From NCBI RefSeq assembly GCF_001981305.1, contig NZ_MSCW01000007.1:434001-498000 (forward strand): 64,000 nucleotides of DNA. The letters run 5' to 3'. A program made the position numbers and the translations under genes. This stretch comes from Marinobacter lutaoensis (lineage in GTDB: Bacteria > Pseudomonadota > Gammaproteobacteria > Pseudomonadales > Oleiphilaceae). Within the stretch, counting starts at the first letter, position 1; each line of letters starts with the position of its first letter. Below are positions 10,691 through 22,690 of this stretch, one piece after another. The notes under the pieces are model-generated. The model saw only the letters and a program-made list of their open reading frames with translations. It had not been told where the DNA came from and made no database searches.

Positions 10691-11616
10691 GGCTGCCCGG
10701 GTCCCTCGATGTGCATACCGTCCCAGGCGACCTCGATGCCATGGCGCGCCAGCTCGGCACGCTCGGCGGAATCCTCGTCCAGGATCGGGTTGGTGTTGTT
10801 GATGTGAATGAGGATCTTACGGCGGGCCGGCATGTCGGCGAGCAGTTCGATCATGCCGCCCGGCCCGCTCTGGGCCAGGTGGCCCATGGCCTGCCCAGTC
10901 TGGCTACCCATCCCCTGGCGGATCATCTCGTCGTCCTGCCAGAGAGTGCCGTCCACCAGCAGCACGTCTGCCCGGCGCATCCAGGCCCGGAGCCGGGCAT
11001 CCGGCTGCCCCAGACCCGGCGCGTACAGCACCGAGAAGCCGGTGCGGGTGTCGCGCAGGAACACCCCAATGTTGTCGCCCGGATGGGGCCGGTCGCGGCG
11101 GGGCGAATACGGTGGTGCGTTGCTGCGCAGTGGGATCGCCGTCAGCGCCAGGGACGGCGCGCACGGCAGGAACCGGGGCTCGGTGTCCGATGCCTCGAGT
11201 TCGCGCCAGACCAACCCCCCGTGCCAGTGGCGCAGCATCGGGAACAGCGGGAAGCCGGTGTTGAGGTCGTCGTGCACCTGTCGGGTACACCAGACCTCCA
11301 GCGGCAGACCCTCGCGCAGCGACAGCAGGCCGGTGGTGTGGTCCACCTGGCTGTCCATCAGCACGACGGCGGCGATGCCGGTGTCCCGTACTGCCCGCGC
11401 CGGTTGCATGGCCGGGAAGGCCGCCAGCTGGGCGCGGATGTCGGGCGAGGCATTGAACAGGATCCAGCGCTCGCCGTCCTCGCTGACGGCAATGGACGAC
11501 TGGCTGCGGGGCTGGGCACGCACGGTGCCCTGACGCAACCCGGCGCAGTTCCGGCAGTTGCAGTTCCACTGGGGAAAGCCACCGCCGGCGGCGGAACCGA
11601 GGACATGAACCTGCAT
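10687..11616 (-). CDS. pqqB: PqqB, metallo-beta-lactamase-fold PQQ biosynthesis hydroxylase
   Basis: A 309-residue protein of the metallo-hydrolase fold; PqqB is described as hydroxylating the tyrosine-derived part of the PQQ precursor. The N-terminus [21 protein letters not shown] is diagnostic, with the two CxC cysteine pairs after it. The start at 11616 is chosen from this conserved N-terminus; the ribosome site is weak and the frame continues ten codons upstream. It follows pqqA after about 60 bases. Confidence 0.95.
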   Translation of the reverse strand: MQVHVLGSAAGGGFPQWNCNCRNCAGLRQGTVRAQPRSQSSIAVSEDGERWILFNASPDIRAQLAAFPAMQPARAVRDTGIAAVVLMDSQVDHTTGLLSLREGLPLEVWCTRQVHDDLNTGFPLFPMLRHWHGGLVWRELEASDTEPRFLPCAPSLALTAIPLRSNAPPYSPRRDRPHPGDNIGVFLRDTRTGFSVLYAPGLGQPDARLRAWMRRADVLLVDGTLWQDDEMIRQGMGSQTGQAMGHLAQSGPGGMIELLADMPARRKILIHINNTNPILDEDSAERAELARHGIEVAWDGMHIEGPGQP

Positions 11617-11678
11617 GGTACGGAGCCGGCGGCAAGCGGCCGGCACCGGGGCACCGACCGCCGCCCGCGCCGGTCGCC

Positions 11679-11750
11679 TCAGCGGTTGGCGAAGTACATG
11701 GTGACTTCGAAGCCGATCCTCAGGTCTTCATAGGCGGGTTTGGTCCACAT
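11679..11750 (-). CDS. pqqA: PqqA, 23-residue precursor peptide of PQQ
   Basis: Ribosomally made substrate for PQQ. The peptide is [20 protein letters not shown] followed by ANR, 23 residues. It contains the conserved E-x-x-x-Y (EVTMY) whose glutamate and tyrosine are joined by PqqE. A strong GAGGTGA ribosome site lies six bases before the ATG at 11750. It is first in the operon pqqA-B-C-D-E-H-ercA-ercS', so transcription probably starts in the 225-base region shared with the divergent NosR-like gene. Confidence 0.97.
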   Translation of the reverse strand: MWTKPAYEDLRIGFEVTMYFANR

Positions 11751-11901
11751 AATGCTCACCTCTTGTCATGATTGTTTGCGCATTGGATGGCGGGGCCGGC
11801 AAGGCGCCGGCGACCCGATTTCATCCTAGCGACAGAGGCCGGGCGCAAGAATGGTACTTTAGGACCGTTTTCCGCCCCCACAAAGTCGCATCCCGCCGGC
11901 G

Positions 11902-11915
11902 CCTAGGTCGTATTG
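11902..11915 (-). promoter_or_regulatory. TACGACC-type box upstream of pqqA (candidate regulator site)
   Basis: On the minus strand this reads AATACGACCTAGGC. It shares TACGACC-nAGG with sequences upstream of the cytochrome c, lanthanide-type dehydrogenase and aldehyde dehydrogenase genes in this window. It lies about 155 bases before the pqqA start. The binding protein is unknown; ErdR or the PedR2-like regulator are candidates. Confidence 0.4.
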
Positions 11916-11942
11916 AGTGCCGCCACCGGGGCCCTAGCATGG

Positions 11943-11960
11943 AACAAGAACAACAAGAAA
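11943..11960 (+). promoter_or_regulatory. A/C-rich leader with AAnAAnAA motifs (possible Crc/Hfq site) before the NosR-like gene
   Basis: AACAAGAACAACAAGAAA lies just upstream of the GGAG ribosome site. AAnAAnAA close to a start codon is the known Hfq/Crc catabolite-repression target in Pseudomonas. Similar leaders occur before exaA, the cytochrome c gene, the PQQ-associated binding protein gene and the 52067 hydrolase. Confidence 0.4.
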
Positions 11961-11975
11961 CCCGCGGAGAGCCCC

Positions 11976-14102
11976 ATGGTCCGGCCGATTCTGACCCTGC
12001 TGCTGTGTCTTATGCTGTTGCCCGCCCCGGCCCGCGCCGGGCTGGATCCGCATCGGCGCGAGGTGATCCAGTCACTGTTCCCTTCGGCCACCGTGATCGG
12101 GGAGCGGCGCGCCGACCTTCCGGTCTATCCGGTGTACCAGTTGCAGGAACTGCTGGGCTACGCCTACGAGTCCACCGATCTGAGCCACCTGCAGGGGTTC
12201 GCCGGCAAGCCGATCCGGATGATGATCGGGCTGGACACCCGCGGCCGTTTCACCGGTGTCCGGGTACTGGAACACCACGAACCGGTGTTCCTGCACGGGC
12301 TCGGGGAAGCGCCCCTGTTCGATTTCGTGTCGCAGTACGCCGGCCACTCCCTGCGCGAGCAAATCCTGATCCGCACCGGCAGCGAAGCCCGGGGTAAGAC
12401 CGTGGACGGCGACCCGGTGTATTTCGACGGGGTCAGCAAGGCTACGGTGTCGGTGCTGATCATCAACGACACGGTCCTGTCCTCCGCGCTCAAGGTGGCC
12501 CGGCAGACCCTGGCGGACTTTGCCCAGGCACCCCCGACCCGGGTCCGGCCGGACGTCTACCGCCCGTTGGACTGGCCGGGCCTGCTCGACCAGGGATTCG
12601 TCAGCCAGGCCCGCATCAGCGCCGCCCAGGTGGAACAGGCGCTCGGGCGCCCCCTGGCCGACTACCCGGAGCCACCGGCGGTCGCGGCCGACGGCCTGTT
12701 CTCGGAACTCTACGTCGCCTACCTGAACGCCCCCATGGTCGGGCGCAACCTGCTGGGGGACGCGGGCTACCGGGCCCTCATGGCCCGCCTGGAGGCGAAC
12801 GAACACGTGCTGCTGGTGGCGTCCCGGGGGCCCTACCCCCACGTCGGCCCCGAGTTCGTGCCCGGCAGCACGCCGGAGCGCATCGGCCTGGTGCAGAACC
12901 GGCTGGCGGTGGAGATCCGGGACCTGAACTGGCTGGATGCGTCCCTGGGACCGAGGGCCAGCGGACAACCGGCGTTCGACGCCGTCAACCTGTTCCGGGT
13001 GACCGGCAACGCCGGCTTCAACCCGGGCGCGCCGTCGGAGCTCCGGCTGCACGTGGAGCTGGCCAGGAATCACCTGGTGCACGACCGCACCACTGTCACC
13101 CTGCCGGTCCGTTTCAACGAGGCGTTGTTCGAGCCGGTGGCGGCAACCGACCCGGACGCCAGGCGCACGCCGGTGTGGCAAGGGATCTGGCGGGAACGGG
13201 CCGGGACGGTGGCGGTGCTGGTGGTGGCGCTGGCGCTGCTGACGCTGTTTTTCACGCTGCAGCGGCGCCTGACCCGCTGGCCCCGGCTGGTGCACGGGTT
13301 TCGCTGGGGTTTCCTCGCCTTCACCCTGCTGTTCCTTGGGCTGTACGCCCAGGGCCAGCTGTCCGTGGTGAACATCTACACGCTGCTGCTGGCGCTGTGG
13401 GACGGCTTTTCGCTCGACGTGTTCCTGCTCGACCCGGTGCTGTTCCTGCTCTGGAGCTACACCGTCGTGACCCTGGTGCTCTGGGGCCGGGGCCTGTTCT
13501 GCGGCTGGCTGTGCCCGTTCGGTGCGTTGCAGGAGATGGTGGCTTGGCTGGGCAGCCGGCTGCGGCTGCGCCAGGTGAAGGTACCCGAGCGCTGGCACCG
13601 CCGGCTGATCCTGCTGAAATACCCGATTCTGCTCGGGCTGGTCGCCACCGCCGGCCACTCTCTGACCCTCGCCGAGCAGCTGGCGGAGGTGGAACCCTTT
13701 AAGACCAGCATCACCCTGGGCTTCGTCCGGGCCTGGCCATTCGTGCTCTACGCCCTGGCCCTGCTGGCGGCCGGGCTGTTCATCCACAAGTTCTACTGCC
13801 GTTATCTGTGCCCGTTGGGCGCCGGTCTGGCCGTGCTGGGGCGCCTGCGCCGGTTCCACTGGCTGACGCGCATCGAGCGCTGCGGTAGGCCCTGCCAGCG
13901 GTGCCGGCACCGGTGCGGCATCAACGCCATCCGCCGGGACGGCGCCATTGATTACAACGAGTGCATCCAGTGCCTGGAGTGCGTGGTGATCCTGCGCGAT
14001 CCCGAGCAGTGCGTCGACAGCCTCCTCCGTCGCAAGCAGGCACGGCGGAGCCCGGCCCGGATTCCGGTGCGCGAGGTTCCGGCCACAACACCCCGGCCCT
14101 AA
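11976..14102 (+). CDS. NosR/NirI-like FMN-binding, 4Fe-4S polyferredoxin membrane protein
   Basis: A 708-residue protein: signal peptide/first membrane segment (residues 1-23), a periplasmic FMN-binding domain with FDGVSKATVS (the threonine is the likely covalent flavin site), five or so membrane helices from about residue 415, two CxxxCP motifs (CGWLCPFGAL, CRYLCPLGAG), and C-terminal ferredoxin clusters (CGRPCQRCRHRC, ECIQCLECV...C). NosR and NirI family members move electrons across the membrane to periplasmic partners. No nos or nir genes are nearby, so a role in electron supply tied to the pqq/alcohol genes is only inferred. Start at 11976 follows a GGAG site. Confidence 0.85.
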   Translation: MVRPILTLLLCLMLLPAPARAGLDPHRREVIQSLFPSATVIGERRADLPVYPVYQLQELLGYAYESTDLSHLQGFAGKPIRMMIGLDTRGRFTGVRVLEHHEPVFLHGLGEAPLFDFVSQYAGHSLREQILIRTGSEARGKTVDGDPVYFDGVSKATVSVLIINDTVLSSALKVARQTLADFAQAPPTRVRPDVYRPLDWPGLLDQGFVSQARISAAQVEQALGRPLADYPEPPAVAADGLFSELYVAYLNAPMVGRNLLGDAGYRALMARLEANEHVLLVASRGPYPHVGPEFVPGSTPERIGLVQNRLAVEIRDLNWLDASLGPRASGQPAFDAVNLFRVTGNAGFNPGAPSELRLHVELARNHLVHDRTTVTLPVRFNEALFEPVAATDPDARRTPVWQGIWRERAGTVAVLVVALALLTLFFTLQRRLTRWPRLVHGFRWGFLAFTLLFLGLYAQGQLSVVNIYTLLLALWDGFSLDVFLLDPVLFLLWSYTVVTLVLWGRGLFCGWLCPFGALQEMVAWLGSRLRLRQVKVPERWHRRLILLKYPILLGLVATAGHSLTLAEQLAEVEPFKTSITLGFVRAWPFVLYALALLAAGLFIHKFYCRYLCPLGAGLAVLGRLRRFHWLTRIERCGRPCQRCRHRCGINAIRRDGAIDYNECIQCLECVVILRDPEQCVDSLLRRKQARRSPARIPVREVPATTPRP

Positions 14103-15433
14103 CGCATCTGAAACAGCTCCTGGTGGATGTCTCCGGACGCCAGGCCGTGCCGGAGGAAGTCGGCGCGCAGCGACCGGCCAAACGGTGCGGGACCGCAGAA
14201 CCACAGGCTGGCGCTGCGCCAGTCCGGCACCGCGGCCCGGATCGCGGCCCCGTCCAGACGGCCGTCGCGCCCACTCTGCCAAACGTGCAGGCGCACGCCG
14301 GCGGCGGCCGCGTCCGCCGCCAGCCGGTCCAGCGCCACCGGATCGACATCACGGGTGACGTGGAACAGGTCGACCGCGACCTCGTCCGGCTGGCTGGCAC
14401 GCGCCTTGAGACCGGCCAGGAACGGCGTGATACCGATACCCGCCCCCACCCAGATCTGCCGCCTTTTGCCATCGCGGAAATCGAAACAGCCGTACGGTCC
14501 CTCCACCCGAACCGTCTGTCCCGGCCGCAGCCGCCCGGGCAAGCGCCCGGTGTGATCCCCCAGGGCCTTGGTGACGAAGGTCAGCGCCGGGTCTCCGGGC
14601 TGCCAGGCCGAGGCGATGGTATAGGGATGCGGCTCACCGTCCCGACCGTAGCGGACAAAGGCAAACTGGCCGGCCCGATGCCCCGGCCAGGGGCCGTCCA
14701 GGGCTACCTCGGTGGCCAGTACCCGCAGCGCCGGCGAATAGGCCAGATCCTGAACCCGGCCTGACACCTGCCGGTCGCGGCCGATCCGGCCGGTCAGGGA
14801 GGCCAGTGCCGACACGCTGCCGCCGGCCAGCAACAGCGCCAGCAGCCAGCCCATCGGCTGCTGCCAGTCGTCGAACGTCAGCAGCACCAGGCTGTGGAAC
14901 ACCAGCACCAGGTACAGGGCCGCCAGCAGCTTGTGCGTTTTCGCAAACAGGTGATACGGAAAGCGCTTGCTCAATGCCAGGATCAGCAGCACGGCCAGGG
15001 CGTAGAAGGCCCACTCGCCCAGGGTTTCGGCCAGCCCCCGCTGACTGCGGAACCAGCCCTCGACCAGGCCCAGGGTCTGCTCGCCGCGCGGAGCGCGCTC
15101 GGGCCGTTCCAGCCAGCCCCAGCCGACCATCCACTTGGTGCCCCGGGCCAGCCACCAGTGCCCCACCGCCATCACCAGGCCGGTGACCCCGAGCCATTTG
15201 TGCAGCCGGTACATCTTGTCCAGACCGTTCAGACGCGCCTCCAGCCAGGCCGGTCGCGTGGCCAGGATCATCGCCACGCTCATCACACCGATGGCGAGGA
15301 CACCGCTGTACTGGATGAACCAGGCACGGAAGCTGAAATAGGTCAGAGGTTGCGGCAGAGTCCCGTTGGCCAGCAGCCAGAGGGCCGTCAAAAGAATCAG
15401 TAGCGCCACGAAGGCTCGGTGTATCTGGGTCAT
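14099..15433 (-). CDS. Ferric-reductase-like transmembrane flavoprotein (FAD/NAD(P)H oxidoreductase)
   Basis: About 444 residues. The N-terminal half has roughly six membrane helices of the ferric reductase-like type with paired histidines (LHKWLG, GHWWLARG, KTHKLLA, VFHSLVLL) that would bind heme b. The C-terminal half is a ferredoxin-NADP reductase module: FAD-binding PYTIAS, VEGPYGCFDF, and NAD-binding WVGAGIGITPFLAGL. It probably passes cytosolic reducing power to heme in the membrane. Its stop overlaps the NosR-like gene stop by four bases, so the two converge. Start at 15433 is the MTQIHRAF methionine; ten codons further upstream is possible. Confidence 0.85.
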   Translation of the reverse strand: MTQIHRAFVALLILLTALWLLANGTLPQPLTYFSFRAWFIQYSGVLAIGVMSVAMILATRPAWLEARLNGLDKMYRLHKWLGVTGLVMAVGHWWLARGTKWMVGWGWLERPERAPRGEQTLGLVEGWFRSQRGLAETLGEWAFYALAVLLILALSKRFPYHLFAKTHKLLAALYLVLVFHSLVLLTFDDWQQPMGWLLALLLAGGSVSALASLTGRIGRDRQVSGRVQDLAYSPALRVLATEVALDGPWPGHRAGQFAFVRYGRDGEPHPYTIASAWQPGDPALTFVTKALGDHTGRLPGRLRPGQTVRVEGPYGCFDFRDGKRRQIWVGAGIGITPFLAGLKARASQPDEVAVDLFHVTRDVDPVALDRLAADAAAAGVRLHVWQSGRDGRLDGAAIRAAVPDWRSASLWFCGPAPFGRSLRADFLRHGLASGDIHQELFQMR

Positions 15434-15556
15434 CGCTCGGTCACGCGGAGGAAATGTCCGCACAGTGTAACCGGCCGGCCCCCGGCCCAGCGGGCCCGGA
15501 GCGCGGGTTTACACGGAATTTACCCGACACCGGCGTCCGGGCCGAGCCGGACAACG

Positions 15557-15579
15557 AAAAAAGGCCCCGGTCAGGGGCC
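15557..15579 (-). terminator. Rho-independent terminator for the aldehyde dehydrogenase gene
   Basis: On the minus strand, GGCCCC-tgacc-GGGGCC is followed by six T residues. It lies about 60 bases beyond the aldehyde dehydrogenase stop, the expected place and orientation. Confidence 0.85.
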
Positions 15580-15615
15580 AGAGGAGACGTCACGTCCCTG
15601 TGGTGACACCGTGAC

Positions 15616-15634
15616 GGGCCCCGGAACGGGGCCC
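15616..15634. repeat. Strong inverted repeat next to the aldehyde dehydrogenase stop
   Basis: GGGCCCC-ggaac-GGGGCCC, a seven-base-pair stem with five-base loop, starts six bases past the stop codon. It has no T-tract; it could stabilise the mRNA 3' end or act with the downstream terminator. Confidence 0.5.
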
Positions 15635-15640
15635 CGGGAT

Positions 15641-17161
<1,521 letters not shown>

Positions 17162-17280
17162 GGTTTGGACCTCTTTCTTATGGTTGTCGCAGGGCAACGC
17201 GGCCTTTCGCGTTTCACTCATTCAATGTAGACCCCGATCCGGCCCAGGGAAATGCTGCGTTGGGGGTGGAAGACTCGTCC

Positions 17281-17298
17281 CTTAGTCGTAGAAACCCC
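17281..17298 (-). promoter_or_regulatory. TACGACT-type box upstream of the aldehyde dehydrogenase
   Basis: The minus strand reads TACGACTAAGGGA about 120 bases before the start. It aligns with TACGACCAAGGGA before the cytochrome c gene and TACGACCAAGTGA before the lanthanide-type dehydrogenase, in the same orientation and at similar distance. Candidate activator site for an alcohol-responsive LuxR-type regulator. Confidence 0.5.
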
Positions 17299-17485
17299 CG
17301 CCTTTCGCGCACCAGGCCGGGGCAGACGCGCCCGCGCATGGTGCGCCCGGGCCGGGGCGGGACGGGGAACGGCCCGCGAAACCGGCACCTCGCCGGGGTT
17401 GGCACAGACCCTGCAGTGGTTCCGGTACGCTGCGAGAGGTCGTGTTCCACGATCGATGATCGACGCGCGACAATCTGACATATGG

Positions 17486-17582
17486 TCAACTAGGGTTCCG
17501 GCCCGTGCCCACGGGTGCCTGGTCCGAGAGTTGACGGCCTTTTCCAAGGCTACACGGCGGGACAAAAGCCCGGGAGGATCGT
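17486..17582 (+). ncRNA. Guanidine-I (ykkC) riboswitch 1
   Basis: Hallmark blocks are present in order: ACTAGGGTTCCG, a variable hairpin, TGGTCCGAGAGTTGACGG, then TACACGGCGGGACAAAAGCC followed by CGGGAGGA. This is the conserved core of the ykkC subtype 1 RNA, which binds free guanidinium and turns on downstream genes. It ends about 55 bases before the UAAP1 start. No clear U-tract terminator is visible, so the expression platform is unresolved. Confidence 0.95.
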
Positions 17583-17636
17583 TCAGTTACTGACGCCTCT
17601 CGTGTTGTTTTGACCCCCAAGCCAGGAGAAAAGGCC

Positions 17637-18374
17637 ATGCTTCAGTCAGCCTCCCCTCTCTACGACGATCTGATTCCCGGCGGATCCCACTGGTCGTTCC
17701 TCATGCGCCGAGGCCATGTCCTGCGCCTCATCGACGAAGACGGCGGCGTCAACGTCGGCATGCTCCTGTACAACCCGGACAATCCGCTGGAACGGTACAA
17801 CATGCCCGACACCCTGAAGAACCAGCACACCTTCCGGCTGACCCAGGGCCATGTGCTGCTCTCGGACATGGGCCGGGTGTTCGCCTCCATCATCCGCGAC
17901 GACCTGGGCTGGCACGACACCGTCTGCGGCACCAGCAACGCCCGCCTGGTGGAACAGCGCTGGGGCCGCAAAACCTATCAGGAGGCCCGCAACCTGTACC
18001 ACCGCAACGGCCGGACCAGCTTTCTCAACGAGCTGGCCAAGTACGGCCTGGGCAAGAAGGACCTGACCGCCAACCTGAACTGGTTCAGCCGGGTCCAGAC
18101 CGACGACGACGGCAACCTCAGCTACGTCGCCGACCACTCCCGTCCCGGCGCGGCCGTGGACCTGCGCTTCGAGATGGATACCCTGGTGGTGCTGCACACC
18201 TGCCCCCACCCGATGAACCCGGCCACCGAATACCCGCGCAAGCCGCTGCGCTACCAGTTCTTCCGGGCCGCGCCGGTGACCGACGCCGACCCCTGCAAAA
18301 CCTCCTCGCCGGAAGCCACCCGCGCCTTTGCCAACACCGCCCTGTACCACCTGATGCAGTCACCGGAGGTCTAA
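17637..18374 (+). CDS. Carboxyguanidine deiminase subunit (urea amidolyase-associated protein 1, UAAP1)
   Basis: A 245-residue DUF1989-family protein. Together with UAAP2 it forms the heteromeric carboxyguanidine deiminase (CgdAB), which converts carboxyguanidine to allophanate and ammonia. Family features: [42 protein letters not shown] with the conserved cysteine, and [12 protein letters not shown] at 17637 has an AGGAG site; nine earlier codons in frame are not needed. It is the first gene after riboswitch 1 and precedes UAAP2 by one base. Confidence 0.92.
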   Translation: MLQSASPLYDDLIPGGSHWSFLMRRGHVLRLIDEDGGVNVGMLLYNPDNPLERYNMPDTLKNQHTFRLTQGHVLLSDMGRVFASIIRDDLGWHDTVCGTSNARLVEQRWGRKTYQEARNLYHRNGRTSFLNELAKYGLGKKDLTANLNWFSRVQTDDDGNLSYVADHSRPGAAVDLRFEMDTLVVLHTCPHPMNPATEYPRKPLRYQFFRAAPVTDADPCKTSSPEATRAFANTALYHLMQSPEV

Positions 18375-18375
18375 G

Positions 18376-19014
18376 ATGATCGTGGAAAGCCCCCTCAAGC
18401 CCGAACAGGCCAGCTTTCGCCAAGTGATCCCAGCCGGCGACTATTTCCTGAAGGTGATTCAGGCCGGGGAAACCCTGCGCATCCTCGACCTGGAGGGCAA
18501 CCAGGCCGCCGACACCTTGTTCTACAACGCCCACACCCCCACCGAGCGCTACAGCGCCATGGACACCCTCCGCGAACAGGGCAACGTCTACCTCACCGCG
18601 GGCTCCCGGCTGATGTCCTCCGAAGGCAATGTGATGCTGGAGATCACCGCCGACACCTGCGGCCGGCACGACACCCTCGGCGGGGCCTGTGCCGCGGAAA
18701 GCAACACCACCCGCTACGCCCTGGCGAAAAAGTGCATGCACGCCTGCCGCGACAGCTGGCTGGTGGCGGTCACCGAGCACGAGGAACTGGGCCTGAGCAA
18801 GCGCGATATCACCCACAACATCAACTTCTTCATGAACGTGCCGGTCACCGCCGACGGCGGCCTGACCTTCGCCGACGGCATTTCCGATGCCGGCAAGTAC
18901 GTGGAGCTGAAGGCGAAGATGGACGTGCTGGTGATGATTTCCAACTGCCCCCAGCTGAACAACCCGTGCAACGCCTACAATCCGACCCCGATCGAGGTGC
19001 TGGTATGGAGCTGA
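18376..19014 (+). CDS. Carboxyguanidine deiminase subunit (UAAP2)
   Basis: A 212-residue DUF1989 partner of UAAP1 with [43 protein letters not shown] and the terminal [16 protein letters not shown] block. The conserved cysteines and histidines are presumed metal and active-site ligands. The stop overlaps the carboxylase start in another frame, so the three products are probably made in fixed ratio. Function as guanidine pathway enzyme rests on the riboswitch and the family. Confidence 0.92.
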   Translation: MIVESPLKPEQASFRQVIPAGDYFLKVIQAGETLRILDLEGNQAADTLFYNAHTPTERYSAMDTLREQGNVYLTAGSRLMSSEGNVMLEITADTCGRHDTLGGACAAESNTTRYALAKKCMHACRDSWLVAVTEHEELGLSKRDITHNINFFMNVPVTADGGLTFADGISDAGKYVELKAKMDVLVMISNCPQLNNPCNAYNPTPIEVLVWS

Positions 19015-22000
19015 GGCCACCGCTCACCAAGGTGCTGATCGCCAACCGGGGCGCCATCGCCTGCCGGATCATCCGGACCCTGAACGCCATGGGCCTGACC
19101 TCGGTGGCGGTCTACGCCGAGGCGGACTTCGACGCCCTGCACGTGCGCCAGGCGGATGAGGCCTGGTCCCTGGGCGAGGGCAACGCCGCCGCCACCTATC
19201 TGAACCAGGAACGCCTGTTCGAGGTGATCCGCGCCAGCGGTGCCCAGGCGGTCCACCCGGGTTATGGCTTCCTCAGCGAAAATCCGGCGTTTGCCCGCCG
19301 CTGCGAGGCGGAAGGCGTGGTGTTCCTGGGCCCCACCCCGGCCCAGATGGAGCAGTTCGGCCTCAAGCACACCGCGCGGGCTCTGGCGCATCGGGCGGGC
19401 GTGCCGCTGCTGCCCGGCACCGACCTGCTCACCGACCTGGACGCGGCCCTGGCCGCCGCCGACGCCATCGGCTATCCGGTGATGCTCAAGAGCACCGCCG
19501 GCGGTGGCGGCATCGGCATGTCCCGCTGTCACACCGAGGCCGAACTGCGCCGCAGTTTTGAGTCGGTGCGGCGGCTGAGCCAGAACAACTTCAGCAACAG
19601 CGGCGTGTTCCTGGAAAAATTCGTGCAACGGGCGCGGCATGTCGAAGTGCAGATATTCGGCGACGGCCAGGGCACCGTGGTGGCCCTGGGCGAGCGGGAC
19701 TGCTCGGCCCAGCGCCGCAACCAGAAAGTGATCGAGGAGGCACCGGCCCCCGGCCTCGACGACGCCGTGCGCGAACGCATGCACGCCACCGCCCAGCGTC
19801 TGGGTGAGGCCATCGCCTACCGCAGCGCCGGCACCGTGGAATTCATCTACGACCCGGACAGCCAGGCGTTCTACTTCCTGGAGGTAAACACTCGGCTGCA
19901 GGTGGAGCACGGCGTCACCGAGCGGGTGTACGGCGTCGACCTGGTGCGCTGGATGGTGGAACTGGGCGCCGGCACCCTGGGCGACCTGGCCGCCCGGGCC
20001 GACGCCCTGCGCCCCCGGGGCCATGCCATCCAGGCCCGCCTTTACGCCGAGGACCCAAACAAGGATTTCCAGCCCAGCGCCGGCCTGTTGACCGAGGTCA
20101 GTTGGCCGGCCGGCGACGACCTGCGCATCGATCACTGGCTCCAGCCCGGCACCGAGGTGCCGGCGCTGTTCGACCCGATGCTGGCCAAGATGATTGCCCA
20201 CGGTGACACCCGGGAGCAGGCCCGCCAGCGGCTGGAGCAGGCACTGGCCGAGACCCGCCTGTACGGCATCGAGACCAACCGTGACTATGTCCGCGCGGTG
20301 CTGGCGGACACCCCGTTCCGCGAGGGTCGGCTGTGTACCGGCGACCTGAACGGGTTCCGCTACCGCCCGGCCACCGTCGACGTGCTGTCCGGGGGAACCC
20401 TGACCACGGTGCAGGATTACCCCGGCCGGGTCGGCTACTGGCAGGTGGGCGTGCCGCCGTCCGGCCCGTTCGACAGCTATGCCTTCCGGCTGGGCAACCG
20501 CCTGCTGGCCAATCCCGCCGACGCCGCTGGCTTGGAAATCACCCTCAGGGGTCCGACCCTGGCCTTCAACCGCGCCACCCAGATCGTACTCACCGGGGCC
20601 CGGCTGGAGGCGCGCCTGAACGACCGTCCGGTGCCCTTCTGGACCGTGGTGGACGTGCCCGAGGGCGCCGTGCTGCACCTGGGCAACGTCCAGGGCGCGG
20701 GCGCCCGGGCCTACCTGCTGATCCGGGGCGGCCTGGACTGCCCCGCCTACCTCGGTTCCGTCAGCACCTTTACCCTCGGCCGATTCGGGGGCCATGGCGG
20801 CCGGGCCCTGCGTACGGGCGATGTTCTGCACCTGAACCCCACCGATCCGGTACCGGTCAGCTCGCTGCCGGCGGAACTGGTGCCGGCCCTGGGGCGCGAC
20901 TGGACCCTGCACGTGACCTATGGCCCGCACGGCGCCCCGGACTACTTCACCGACCGGGACATCGACACCTTGTTCGAGGCCGAGTGGGAGGTGCACTACA
21001 ATTCCAGCCGCACCGGCGTGCGCCTGATCGGCCCCAAACCGGAATGGGCCCGCCGTGACGGCGGCGAAGCGGGCATGCACCCCTCCAACATCCACGACAA
21101 CGCCTACGCCATCGGCACCGTCGACTTCACCGGCGACATGCCGGTGATCCTCGGTCCGGACGGCCCCAGCCTGGGCGGTTTCGTGTGCCCGGTGACGGTG
21201 ATCAGCGCCGACCTCTGGAAACTGGGCCAGCTCAAGGCCGGCGACCGGATCCGTTTCCTGCCGGTGAGCCAGACACAGGCGGTGCGATTGCGCCAGGCCC
21301 TGGAACGCCGGATCGACACCCTGACGCCGGTGTCGGTGCCGGTCACCCCGGCGCGGCCGGCGACGCCGGTGCTGCACCGGCTGTCCACCGATCAGCACGA
21401 CACCGGCGTGATCTACCGTGCCGCCGGCGACAACGACGTGCTGGTGGAATACGGCCCGATGGAACTGGACATCCGCCTACGCTTCCGGGCCCACGCCCTG
21501 ATGCTGTGGCTGCAGGAGCAGGCCCATCCGGCGATCCGGGACCTGACCCCCGGCATCCGCTCCCTGCAGGTACGCTACGACAGCCTGGCACTGAGCCAGG
21601 CCGAGCTGCTGGCGCTGCTGCTCAGGGGCGAGGACGCCCTCGCCCGGCAGCCGGAATGGGACGTGCCCGCCCGCATCGTGCACCTGCCGCTGTCCTGGGA
21701 CGACGACGCCTGCCGCCAGGCCATCCAAAAGTACATGCAGTCGGTGCGCAGGGACGCCCCCTGGTGCCCGAGCAATCTGGAATTCATTCGCCGCATCAAC
21801 GGCCTGGACAGCCTCGACGAGGTTAAGCGCATCGTATTCGAGGCCAGCTACCTGGTCATGGGGCTGGGCGACGTCTACCTCGGGGCACCGGTGGCCACAC
21901 CCCTCGATCCGCGCCACCGGCTGGTCACCACCAAGTACAACCCGGCCCGGACCTGGACCGCTGAAAACTCGGTCGGCATCGGCGGCGCCTACCTGTGCAT

Positions 22001-22628
22001 CTATGGCATGGAAGGGCCCGGCGGCTATCAGTTCGTCGGCCGCACTCTGCAGATGTGGAACCGCTACCGCACCACCGAGCACTTCCCGCCCGGCACCCCC
22101 TGGCTGCTGCGGTTTTTCGACCAGATCCGCTTCTACGAAGTCAGTGCCGACGAACTGCAACGCATCCGCCGGGACTTTCCCAACGGCGACTACCCGATCC
22201 GGGTCGAGCATACCCGCTTCAACCTGAAGGCGTACGAACGCTTCCTGGCGGACCACCAGGCCGACATCGAGGCGTTCACCCGGCGCCGGCAGCAGGCCTT
22301 CGACGCCGAACTGCAACGCTGGATCGAGTCCGGCCAGATCCACTTCAGCAGCGAGGCGCCGATCGAGGACACCGGTGCCGACGACACCGACCGGTTGCCC
22401 GAGGGCCAGCACGCGGTGGCCAGCCACGTCGCCGGCAGCGTCTGGGAGTGCCTGGTGCAGCCGGGCGACCCGGTGGACGCCCAGCGGCCGGTGGCGGTGA
22501 TCGAATCCATGAAGATGGAAATCGAACTGCTCAGCCCGGTCGGGGGCACCGTGGTGGAAGTCCGGCGCGAGGCCGGCCAGCCGGTCGCCCCCGGCACGCC
22601 GGTGGTGATCGTGCAGGAGCACCCCTGA
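19005..22628 (+). CDS. Biotin-dependent guanidine carboxylase (annotated as urea carboxylase)
   Basis: A 1207-residue single-chain carboxylase. Domains in order: biotin carboxylase (residues 1-450; [19 protein letters not shown] loop, [14 protein letters not shown]), the KipA/KipI-like carboxyltransferase (about 460-1080; [24 protein letters not shown]), and a C-terminal biotinyl domain with VIESMKMEI (lysine is biotinylated). The riboswitch and UAAP1/2 context favour guanidine over urea as substrate. Start is the ATG overlapping the UAAP2 end. No allophanate hydrolase gene follows, although allophanate would be the product made with CgdAB. Confidence 0.93.
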   Translation: MELRPPLTKVLIANRGAIACRIIRTLNAMGLTSVAVYAEADFDALHVRQADEAWSLGEGNAAATYLNQERLFEVIRASGAQAVHPGYGFLSENPAFARRCEAEGVVFLGPTPAQMEQFGLKHTARALAHRAGVPLLPGTDLLTDLDAALAAADAIGYPVMLKSTAGGGGIGMSRCHTEAELRRSFESVRRLSQNNFSNSGVFLEKFVQRARHVEVQIFGDGQGTVVALGERDCSAQRRNQKVIEEAPAPGLDDAVRERMHATAQRLGEAIAYRSAGTVEFIYDPDSQAFYFLEVNTRLQVEHGVTERVYGVDLVRWMVELGAGTLGDLAARADALRPRGHAIQARLYAEDPNKDFQPSAGLLTEVSWPAGDDLRIDHWLQPGTEVPALFDPMLAKMIAHGDTREQARQRLEQALAETRLYGIETNRDYVRAVLADTPFREGRLCTGDLNGFRYRPATVDVLSGGTLTTVQDYPGRVGYWQVGVPPSGPFDSYAFRLGNRLLANPADAAGLEITLRGPTLAFNRATQIVLTGARLEARLNDRPVPFWTVVDVPEGAVLHLGNVQGAGARAYLLIRGGLDCPAYLGSVSTFTLGRFGGHGGRALRTGDVLHLNPTDPVPVSSLPAELVPALGRDWTLHVTYGPHGAPDYFTDRDIDTLFEAEWEVHYNSSRTGVRLIGPKPEWARRDGGEAGMHPSNIHDNAYAIGTVDFTGDMPVILGPDGPSLGGFVCPVTVISADLWKLGQLKAGDRIRFLPVSQTQAVRLRQALERRIDTLTPVSVPVTPARPATPVLHRLSTDQHDTGVIYRAAGDNDVLVEYGPMELDIRLRFRAHALMLWLQEQAHPAIRDLTPGIRSLQVRYDSLALSQAELLALLLRGEDALARQPEWDVPARIVHLPLSWDDDACRQAIQKYMQSVRRDAPWCPSNLEFIRRINGLDSLDEVKRIVFEASYLVMGLGDVYLGAPVATPLDPRHRLVTTKYNPARTWTAENSVGIGGAYLCIYGMEGPGGYQFVGRTLQMWNRYRTTEHFPPGTPWLLRFFDQIRFYEVSADELQRIRRDFPNGDYPIRVEHTRFNLKAYERFLADHQADIEAFTRRRQQAFDAELQRWIESGQIHFSSEAPIEDTGADDTDRLPEGQHAVASHVAGSVWECLVQPGDPVDAQRPVAVIESMKMEIELLSPVGGTVVEVRREAGQPVAPGTPVVIVQEHP

Positions 22629-22690
22629 ATCGCAACCCCCCTGAAAAACGCGCAACATCAGCAAACGGGCAGAGCCCGAGGAGAGCAACC

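Noticed and set aside
11976..14102. NosR, i.e. nitrous oxide reductase regulation
   Set aside because: No nosZ, nosD or other denitrification gene is nearby; only the family fold is supported.
12072..14282. A 736-codon minus-strand open frame
   Set aside because: Antisense to the NosR-like gene, composition dominated by Gln/Arg/Pro/His, no motifs.
18975..21398. An 807-codon open frame on the minus strand
   Set aside because: It is antisense to the guanidine carboxylase, has no recognisable domains and shows the Gly/Ala/Arg/Pro/Gln-rich composition typical of high-GC shadow frames.
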